Origin: Gammaproteobacteria bacterium
GTDB taxonomy: Bacteria; Pseudomonadota; Gammaproteobacteria; SZUA-152
Direction of reading: 5' to 3'
NCBI GenBank assembly: GCA_022340845.1
Contig: JAJDNG010000092.1
Span: forward strand, 1-32,059
DNA: 32,059 bases
The position numbers and the translations under genes are program-made. The notes beneath the pieces were generated by a model, which was not told the origin of the DNA, did not search any database, and was given only the letters and a program-made list of their open reading frames with translations. Position 1 is the first letter of the stretch; each line of letters opens with the position of its first letter. Below are positions 25,862 to 32,059 of this stretch, one piece after another.

Positions 25862-26482
25862 ATGCAAAAGGTTTTGCGTAACAATTTTTTTATATGGAAC
25901 GTTTTTGTAAGGAACGTTTTTGTAAGGAAAGTTTCGGCGAGAAGCGTTTCTGGAAAAACCGTTATGAGTAAAAACATTTTGGGCATATGTGGGCTTGCGT
26001 TTTTTTGGACCTTGTCCATTTCAGATGCCATAGCCGAGGATTGGCAGCATTTTAAAACAATGGCCAACCAAACCATCAAAGCGGTAAAAAAAGGCCATCC
26101 AGACGACGTCGAGCAACTCATTCACCTGCAAGAGCGTTTAATGGAGATAGGCATAACCGCGTGTAAAAATCATGCTCAGGCTAATCCCGACGATGCCAAG
26201 ATGTTTCAACTGGTGGTCAACAATGCGGAAAACATGAAATTTCTGAGCTTAAATGAAATTCAACAGCAATGGCATGAGAAACGGTTTTTATTGGGGCATG
26301 GTATTGCGGTTGACAAGTTGCACCAAAACAGCACCACCGGCAGCTTGCTGGATGCCGTTGTCCACCCGGCCACGGCGTATGTTGCATTGCGAGAGTACCA
26401 GCGAACAGGCGATATCCGCTTGTTAGAACAAGTGGACGATGAATTATCAGAGGCGGTTTTCCAGTTGAGTTATCTGCAGTAA
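25862..26482 (+). CDS. exported protein of unknown function with a repeated N-terminus
   Basis: This 206-residue protein is not recognised. From the first ATG (GGAGA 7 bp upstream) the N-terminal 35 residues are a run of five-residue units of the type N-V-F-V-R, encoded by 15-bp repeats. An ordinary signal peptide then begins at Met35 (M-S-K-N-I-L-G-I...S-D-A-I-A before E-D-W). The ATG at 25964 is therefore an alternative start giving a 172-residue preprotein, although its ribosome site is weaker. The mature part is helical and Gln/His/Asn-rich, without Cys pairs or a known motif. It is monocistronic between the zwf terminator and a lipoprotein gene. Confidence 0.6.
   Translation: MQKVLRNNFFIWNVFVRNVFVRKVSARSVSGKTVMSKNILGICGLAFFWTLSISDAIAEDWQHFKTMANQTIKAVKKGHPDDVEQLIHLQERLMEIGITACKNHAQANPDDAKMFQLVVNNAENMKFLSLNEIQQQWHEKRFLLGHGIAVDKLHQNSTTGSLLDAVVHPATAYVALREYQRTGDIRLLEQVDDELSEAVFQLSYLQ
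25896..25970 (+). repeat. in-frame 15-bp tandem repeats
   Basis: GGAACGTTTTTGTAA occurs twice exactly (25896-25910, 25911-25925). Decayed units follow at 25926-25940, 25941-25955 and 25956-25970. They encode (N/K/S/T)-V-x-x-(R/K) pentapeptides. Confidence 0.85.
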
Positions 26483-26572
26483 ACGGCCGCGGGCTCCGCA
26501 TAATGACGGCGCTGCACCACGATACGTGCGGCAAGCCACCACCGCTGGCACATCACCGGGTTTTTGGTGTTT

Positions 26573-26602
26573 TTGTTCTTATGTTTCTCAGTGCCTTATA
26601 AT
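26573..26602 (+). promoter_or_regulatory. probable promoter giving a leaderless mRNA
   Basis: A perfect -10 box TATAAT (26597-26602) and a weak -35 TTGTTC (26573-26578) are separated by 18 bp. The expected transcription start (about 26609) is within two bases of the ATG at 26611, and no Shine-Dalgarno precedes that ATG. Confidence 0.5.
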
Positions 26603-26610
26603 GGCAACTC

Positions 26611-28158
26611 ATGAATTCCCCGAAAATATTCGCGCTTGTCACAAGCCTCCTGCTGCTGAATGCCTGCGGTTTACTGCCACCACAAGCGGCTTCCCAAACC
26701 ACAGCTAATTCAACGGTTTTATCATGCGCACACTATTACCGCGCGCTCTCCGCTATCATAGAAGAAAACCACGTGCAGGATGCACAGACCACGGCAATTC
26801 CTGGTTACCCTTTCCTGCACGCAAACCGCTTTTTAGTGGGTTTAAAACCGCACTTGGACCAGGAGGAGCAAATCGTTTCGTGGCTTAATCTGTCGGCGCA
26901 GTTGGCATTGCAAACACATTCCATCGAAATCAACAATCTAAGCCCAAAGGCAAGCAACGAACTGACTGCCCTCAGCCCGGACCAATGGCAACATGTGCCA
27001 CCTGCCCTGGTATTGCAACGTTGTTCCCGGACATTATTGGACAATGTCCGGGCCTCTCCAGAGACACAGCGCAAGATTTTACACAATGCCAATGTTCCAG
27101 ACGATTATCACACCTGGAAACGTATCGTGGGCCTGTACCCGTTGATGTCATTTCCGGTCGCCGTAGGCATCCAGCGATGGCACACAAAAAGTCGCGCGGT
27201 CCTGCGAACCCCAGCCGCTGAACTGGCCGTCGCAGGCACATTGTTGCGCTATAACGTCAACACCCAGAGCGCATATAAGAGTTTCGCTGAGGTAAAAGCG
27301 GCCCTGGACGTCGCCAGGCAAAATGCCTTGGATCTACCTTTGCCGGATGATGACACCATGGCGCGATTGTTTGCCACATTCGCGCCTGTCTTGGAAGTGG
27401 ACACCGTACAATCGGACGACAACATCGGTGCACCCCAATGGCTGTCCCATACGCAATATGCAGTCATCAATACCGCCCGCCCAAACGTTTACACACTGAC
27501 GTCGCACATGGTTTTCAACGGTACGATTCTCTTGCAACTTAATTACGTTGTATGGTTCCCCAGCCGTCCGTGCACCTCATCGCTGGATTCTCTGTGCGGC
27601 CACATGGACGGAATTACCTGGCGAGTCACTTTGGGCGCCGACGGCAAACCGCTGGTTTACGACAGCATGCACAATTGCGGGTGTTATCATACTTTTTTCC
27701 CCACCCGGTCGCTAATAGCCATACCACCACCGCCGATTACGGTAGAATCACGCACTAATCTGGATGAACGCGCCTTTTCCCCCGTTCACGCGCCATCGTT
27801 AAATCCATCGCAGCAACTGGTCGTGCGAATCGCCCACCGGACTCATTATATTGAATCAATTTATGTCGATGAGCCCACCAACAATACCCGTATCCCAATG
27901 GTCACCATGGAGAGAAAGCCCTATGACACGCTGCGGTCGCTGCCTGTAGACAGCCTACAGCGAAACCGCAGCCTGTTTACCGAAAACGCCATTGTGGCCG
28001 GCACTCAACGAAAAGAACGCTGGTTTTTTTGGCCCTTGGGCGTACCTTCGGCGGGTGCCATGCGCCAATGGGGCAACCATGCCACGGCCTTTATCGGCAG
28101 GCGCCATTTTGATGATCCCAATTTGTTGGACAATGCGTTTATACCTGCCAATCCCTGA
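26611..28158 (+). CDS. large lipoprotein of unknown function
   Basis: A 515-residue protein with a type II signal peptide: hydrophobic residues 6-18, then the lipobox L-N-A-C19. I recognise no domain with a known function. Notable parts are a central hydrophobic, Trp-containing stretch (Y-V-V-W-F-P-S-R-P near residues 312-320) and a Cys/His-rich segment Y-D-S-M-H-N-C-G-C-Y-H near 350-360. The latter could bind a metal or form disulfides. The C-terminus has a W-F-F-W-P-L-G-V-P segment near residue 470. Codon use and GC resemble neighbouring genes. Its start is set by the lipobox; there is no ribosome site, consistent with the overlapping promoter. It has no operon partner: the PIN gene begins 141 bp later. 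Confidence 0.7.
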   Translation: MNSPKIFALVTSLLLLNACGLLPPQAASQTTANSTVLSCAHYYRALSAIIEENHVQDAQTTAIPGYPFLHANRFLVGLKPHLDQEEQIVSWLNLSAQLALQTHSIEINNLSPKASNELTALSPDQWQHVPPALVLQRCSRTLLDNVRASPETQRKILHNANVPDDYHTWKRIVGLYPLMSFPVAVGIQRWHTKSRAVLRTPAAELAVAGTLLRYNVNTQSAYKSFAEVKAALDVARQNALDLPLPDDDTMARLFATFAPVLEVDTVQSDDNIGAPQWLSHTQYAVINTARPNVYTLTSHMVFNGTILLQLNYVVWFPSRPCTSSLDSLCGHMDGITWRVTLGADGKPLVYDSMHNCGCYHTFFPTRSLIAIPPPPITVESRTNLDERAFSPVHAPSLNPSQQLVVRIAHRTHYIESIYVDEPTNNTRIPMVTMERKPYDTLRSLPVDSLQRNRSLFTENAIVAGTQRKERWFFWPLGVPSAGAMRQWGNHATAFIGRRHFDDPNLLDNAFIPANP

Positions 28159-28299
28159 AGTGACGCAGCGGCTTATTTACGACTATAATTAGTAACAAGC
28201 GAATTTAATTCAGGTAATGGGTTGCACAACCATTGAATCTAAACATTCCCAGCGTTGCGAGCAACGCCCATACACATACCGCGATTGACACACACGACA

Positions 28300-28881
28300 A
28301 TGGAACAATTCGTACTCGATACAAGCATTTTTACCAATCCGGATATTTACGGTCAGTTCGGCCAGGACACTGAATCGGCGCTGCAAACATTTCTTGATAT
28401 CGCTCATGCCAGTGATGCCGAGTTTTATATGCCTCGCTCTGTCTACAATGAACTGGATACCATGAAAGACCTGGATAAGATTGCCCCGGATTTCGAATCT
28501 GTGGTGCGCATACGCTCACCGCGGCGATTCAACATACAAATTCCGGCCAATATAGTCTATGAGCTTATTGATGAAGTGCGAAAACGCATCGACCGGGGCC
28601 TGCGCATTGCCGAAGAACACACTAAACTGGGTTACGCCGGCTCAACGGAAAAAGACGTCGGCGCGGTCATCAGCCGTTTGCGGGAACGCTACCGGGAAAC
28701 CCTGCGCCAGGGTATTATTGACAGCCGTGAGGACATGGATGTGTTATTGCTGGCTTATGAACTGGATGGCGTCATAGTGGCTGCCGATGAAGGCCTGCGA
28801 ACCTGGGCCGACAAAATCGGCGTAAAAATTCTGATGCCTAAACATATGCGCACTATCTTGGAGAAATCAGTCAAACAATAA
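28300..28881 (+). CDS. PIN-domain RNA ligase partner protein
   Basis: A 193-residue protein from the ATG at 28300; the frame continues upstream to a TTG, but the family begins at this Met. It matches the 'RNA ligase partner' family (TIGR03875), PIN-fold proteins found beside Pab1020-type RNA ligases. Candidate metal-binding acids of the PIN nuclease site are D7 in V-L-D-T-S, E51 in Y-N-E-L-D, D145/D147 in S-R-E-D-M-D, and D163 in A-A-D-E-G. An RNase role is inferred; the family has no settled activity that I know of. The ligase gene lies on the opposite strand and the two stop codons overlap by 15 bp. No Shine-Dalgarno is obvious. Confidence 0.85.
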   Translation: MEQFVLDTSIFTNPDIYGQFGQDTESALQTFLDIAHASDAEFYMPRSVYNELDTMKDLDKIAPDFESVVRIRSPRRFNIQIPANIVYELIDEVRKRIDRGLRIAEEHTKLGYAGSTEKDVGAVISRLRERYRETLRQGIIDSREDMDVLLLAYELDGVIVAADEGLRTWADKIGVKILMPKHMRTILEKSVKQ

Positions 28882-29997
28882 ACTGCCTTTGAGCGAACTG
28901 CTGAGTGTTCCACTGGATTTGGCAAACACTTTGTCGAATTCCAGCAACCAGTAGCCGCTGCTATCCAAGCTAAGATCGTGCATGGTAATTTGCACATGGT
29001 TACCCGCTTCATTTAATCTCGCCAACAATTTTACTGCGTTTTCACGCTCATGAAACCGGCAGCGGAATGTGCGGAACACTTTATGGTGTGCATGCAATTG
29101 CCGTACGGCGAACAACAAACCCTCCATATAGGCATTGCCCAACTGCTGCTGCAATGCCTGAGTGTTGGCAATGTCATGATCGTCCATAAATAGCGCCAAT
29201 CGCGCTAGTCGATTGATGAAATATTCAGGTGGCAAATCAAACATGGTATTAGCCCCCGACTGAATATCGGCGATGTTGATATTTGCGGTGGTGTATTTAG
29301 CACGATGATCCCTGCGGGAGTCTTCTTTAAAAATCACCCCCTCACGATAATCCTCATTGAGCTGCAGCAAAATGTCACGGATTTGCGACAAATCCTTCAT
29401 TTCAAACCGACCAAATCGCGGCACCGATGGCAACTGATATTGATCGATAAGCGCTGCTTTTTCGCTGTAAGCTGCAAGCCGGGTTTCGTTAATTGCGCCA
29501 ATGTCAAAAACAAAAAATTGTATATCTTCCTTGATATACGGCACCTCGCCGTCCATGTAGGGATTATCGGGACCCACTACCTCCCCACACAACACGGAAC
29601 TCGGTTGATGCTCAAACACACCGGCATCGATAAAATCCGTAATGCGATCCGTGGTAAAAGGACAGATAAAACCGCCGCGAGACAACGCCAGGATTCGATT
29701 GTTCAGCTTAAAGATACGGACATTGAAGCCATCGACTTTTTCTTCCATCCAAAATGGTGCTTGAAATTGACTGCTCAGCCCGGACTGCAGCGACAACACC
29801 CGGCCGATACTGGGGTATCCATAGACCACCAAATCGTCAAACACCGCCGTGCCACGACAAATACCATGATAGTTGTCTACAAAGCGCACGTAGTGTAGAT
29901 CATCGTATTCGAGCCACAACGCGTGCCCGGATTCCAGGGCTTGATTAAGCAGGTTTTGGTTTAGCGGATGATTGTTTCGCGGATTTTGATCAAGCAT
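28867..29997 (-). CDS. ATP-dependent RNA ligase, Pab1020 family (Rnl3-type)
   Basis: A 376-residue RNA ligase. The nucleotidyltransferase motifs are visible in order: motif I E-E-K87-V-D-G (AMP-accepting Lys87), motif III-like S-R-G-G-F near 106-110, G-E139-V-V-G-P-D-N-P-Y, motif IV E219-G-V-I-F-K224, and motif V around K234-Y. The C-terminal 130 residues form the additional helical domain of this family, whose archaeal members join or circularise RNA. The family is best known from archaea and scattered bacteria. The PIN partner gene converges on it. der is encoded upstream on the same strand, 256 bp away, so the ligase gene may have its own promoter. Confidence 0.88.
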   Translation of the reverse strand: MLDQNPRNNHPLNQNLLNQALESGHALWLEYDDLHYVRFVDNYHGICRGTAVFDDLVVYGYPSIGRVLSLQSGLSSQFQAPFWMEEKVDGFNVRIFKLNNRILALSRGGFICPFTTDRITDFIDAGVFEHQPSSVLCGEVVGPDNPYMDGEVPYIKEDIQFFVFDIGAINETRLAAYSEKAALIDQYQLPSVPRFGRFEMKDLSQIRDILLQLNEDYREGVIFKEDSRRDHRAKYTTANINIADIQSGANTMFDLPPEYFINRLARLALFMDDHDIANTQALQQQLGNAYMEGLLFAVRQLHAHHKVFRTFRCRFHERENAVKLLARLNEAGNHVQITMHDLSLDSSGYWLLEFDKVFAKSSGTLSSSLKGSLLFD

Positions 29998-30253
29998 ATC
30001 ACACGCCTTTCTTTATTCTGATTTGACTGTGTATCAATCCAGTATAGAACCATCAATGCAACAAACGCCACTTTAAGAAGGATAAATGTGTTTAAATGAA
30101 GGCAAATGCCACAATGGACATTACGAGACAGATTGTAGTCTCTCAAAAAAGAGACAAGCTTAAGCGTGTGCGCTTTGGCTTTGATTTTTCTGCTCGGGAA
30201 AGATTAACGGCCCGGATTTTTTTAACTCTGCGCTTAGGCGCGCAAAATACTGG

Positions 30254-31645
30254 CTATCGACCGCCTTTCCTCACATGACGCATCAACCTTTTTTTCTTCT
30301 GCATCTGTCGTGGCGTAAGTTTATTGCGTTTACCGGCAAATGGATTTGCGCTTGACTTAAACTCCAATCGAACCGGGGTACCGTATAATTTCAGCGATTC
30401 GCGGAAAAATTTCATAAGATAGCGTTTATAGTGGCCTGGCAGTTGATCCGTTTGGTTGCCGTGGACTACGATGATGGGGGGATTTTTTCCGCCTTGGTGA
30501 GCATAACGCAGTTTAATGCGCCTGCCTTTGACTAACTGCGGTTGATGTGCGGTCACTGCGGATTCCAGAACTTTGGTCAGTAGTGGTGTTGGCAAGTCTT
30601 TAAATGCCGCTTCGTGTGCGGTTTCTATGGGCGAATACAACTCGCCGACGCCGGTGCCGTGTAGGGCCGAGATAAAACGGATCTCGGCAAAATCCACAAA
30701 TTGCAAACGTCGCTCCAGTTCCTGTTTTACCCGTTGGCGCTGGTCAGATTCCAAACCGTCCCATTTATTGACCGCAATAATCAATGCTCGGCCCACATCC
30801 AGCACAAATCCCAGTAAATGGGCATCCTGGTCGGTAATGCCTTGCTGGGCATCGATCACCAACACAACCACATTAGCCTCTTCGATGGCTTGCAATGCCT
30901 TTATAACACTGAATTTCTCAAGCTTGTCGTCAATTCTGGAACGGCGTCTTACGCCGGCGGTATCGATGAGCGTATAGTGTTTTCCGAAACGCTCGAAAGG
31001 AATAAAAATACTGTCGCGCGTGGTGCCAGGCATGTCGAACGCCAGAACGCGTTCCTCGCCCAATATGCGATTGACCAGCGTGGATTTGCCGACATTGGGT
31101 TTACCCACGATGGCGATTTTAATACCCGGATGTTCAGGCTGGGATTCTTCCTCCTCAGGAAAATCCCGTAACACGTCATCCATCAGCTCAGCGACTCCTC
31201 GGCCGTGGGCGGCTGTCACCCCGTGAGGCTCGCCCAGTCCCAACGCGTGAAATTCGGCTTTGGCAATCTCCGGGTCGGCGCCATCGATTTTGTTGACCAC
31301 CAGGTAGACAGTTTTATCGGATTGCCTCAGTCGCCGACCGATTTCCTGGTCCGTCGAATTCAACCCTTCGCGCGCGTCCACCAGAAACAATACGGCATTG
31401 GCTTCCTGGACGGCTTGCCACACCTGACCGGCCATCAGTTCTTCCAGTCCTTGTTCATTCCCGCTTAAACCGCCGGTATCGATAACCAAATACGGTTTTT
31501 CACCGATTTTTCCTTCGCCGTATTTGCGATCCCGGGTCAATCCCGGTTGGTCCGCCACCAGCGCATCCCGCGAGCGGGTAAGACAGTTGAATAAGGTGGA
31601 TTTGCCGACATTGGGCCTGCCCACCAGGGCGATAACGGGTTTCAT
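30254..31645 (-). CDS. der: ribosome assembly GTPase Der (EngA)
   Basis: An essential 50S subunit assembly factor. The 463-residue protein has two consecutive GTPase domains. The first P-loop is G-R-P-N-V-G-K-S-T (residues 8-16) with D-T-G-G and N-K-I-D. The second is G-K-P-N-V-G-K-S-T near 182-190 with D-T-A-G and N-K-W-D. A C-terminal KH-like domain follows, and a basic tail ends in R-K-G-G-R. bamB is immediately upstream, the standard neighbour in gammaproteobacteria. Confidence 0.97.
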   Translation of the reverse strand: MKPVIALVGRPNVGKSTLFNCLTRSRDALVADQPGLTRDRKYGEGKIGEKPYLVIDTGGLSGNEQGLEELMAGQVWQAVQEANAVLFLVDAREGLNSTDQEIGRRLRQSDKTVYLVVNKIDGADPEIAKAEFHALGLGEPHGVTAAHGRGVAELMDDVLRDFPEEEESQPEHPGIKIAIVGKPNVGKSTLVNRILGEERVLAFDMPGTTRDSIFIPFERFGKHYTLIDTAGVRRRSRIDDKLEKFSVIKALQAIEEANVVVLVIDAQQGITDQDAHLLGFVLDVGRALIIAVNKWDGLESDQRQRVKQELERRLQFVDFAEIRFISALHGTGVGELYSPIETAHEAAFKDLPTPLLTKVLESAVTAHQPQLVKGRRIKLRYAHQGGKNPPIIVVHGNQTDQLPGHYKRYLMKFFRESLKLYGTPVRLEFKSSANPFAGKRNKLTPRQMQKKKRLMRHVRKGGR

Positions 31646-31783
31646 GTGAGGAGATCGCAGTCGGTTTTGAAGTCGGTTTTGAAGTCGATGTTGAAATCAG
31701 CGTTGAATGATGTCATGGATGGGCGCCGTCGTTATAGCTCAATGTTGCAGCCGGGAGCAGGCCCGGCCGCTGGCTAAATAAGA

Positions 31784-32059
31784 TTATTCAATGATACGAA
31801 ACAGCGCCAAAGTGCCTTCATTGTTTCGTACTAATACCTGGCGGTTATCCGCCACGCTCAGATAGGTGCTGACACCGTAGTCTTTTTCTTCCAGAGGTCC
31901 GTCATCCCAGTGGTAAAACGCGGCAAGATTGGTACGATATAAATCCAATTGTGCGAGGATATCGCCGTCTTCCTTGGAAAGCCAATACACAAATCCGCCT
32001 ACGTCGGCAACCACAATAGAATTATCCACGCTAGCGGGTGTCACTAGATACCGATCCGC
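31784..32059 (-). CDS. bamB: outer membrane assembly lipoprotein BamB, C-terminal part (cut by window edge)
   Basis: The last 91 codons of a beta-propeller protein, open to the window edge. T-P-A-S-V-D-N-S-I-V-V-A-D-V-G-G-F-V-Y-W-L matches the C-terminal blades of BamB, followed by L-A-L-F-R. BamB assists BamA in inserting outer membrane barrels. Its position upstream of der on the same strand supports the call. The N-terminus and lipobox are outside the window. Confidence 0.88.
   Translation of the reverse strand, partial: ADRYLVTPASVDNSIVVADVGGFVYWLSKEDGDILAQLDLYRTNLAAFYHWDDGPLEEKDYGVSTYLSVADNRQVLVRNNEGTLALFRIIE

Overview
The window looks like about 32 kb of chromosome from a gammaproteobacterium of roughly 50% GC. 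The strongest evidence is one long minus-strand block in the order truA, trpF, trpB, trpA, accD, folC, dedD (SPOR), cvpA, purF, an arrangement typical of gammaproteobacteria. BamB next to Der (EngA), MsrP/MsrQ and a gnd-zwf pair agree with this. I cannot name a genus. I found no rRNA or tRNA gene, insertion sequence, prophage or CRISPR array.

Layout. Positions 1-519 are AT-rich with no convincing gene. Positions 520-4308 hold a plus-strand TPR-associated TRAP transporter: a TatT-like lipoprotein, a DctP/TatP binding protein, and the small and large membrane subunits. A membrane-anchored glutaredoxin follows. Positions 4867-5393 hold three tandem, near-copy small RNA genes. Each has the same promoter (paired GTTCAG boxes 11 bp apart and a TAnnnT -10 box), a 70-73 nt body with a C-rich hairpin loop, and its own intrinsic terminator. 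The last terminator is shared with a convergent gene for a secreted protein made of seven 31-residue cysteine repeats.

Positions 6526-17298 (minus strand) carry the biosynthetic block. At its downstream end are an MnmC(o)-like FAD enzyme and an MnmM/YtqB-like methyltransferase, a likely two-gene route for the last steps of wobble-uridine modification. Positions 17549-19893 hold a small AP2-like protein, an L,D-transpeptidase and a CYTH protein, separated by larger gaps. MsrP-MsrQ (methionine sulfoxide repair, minus strand) is divergent from a TlpA-type thioredoxin. The plus-strand gnd-zwf pair (oxidative pentose phosphate, NADPH) ends in a strong terminator.

Positions 25862-28158 encode two exported proteins of unknown function. 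A PIN-domain 'RNA ligase partner' protein and a Pab1020-type RNA ligase converge tail to tail with a 15-bp overlap. The window closes with Der and the C-terminal part of BamB, both on the minus strand.

The observations most worth following are the sRNA triplet with its promoter box, the PIN/RNA-ligase pair, the MnmC(o)+MnmM pair, the cysteine-repeat protein and the TPR-associated TRAP system.
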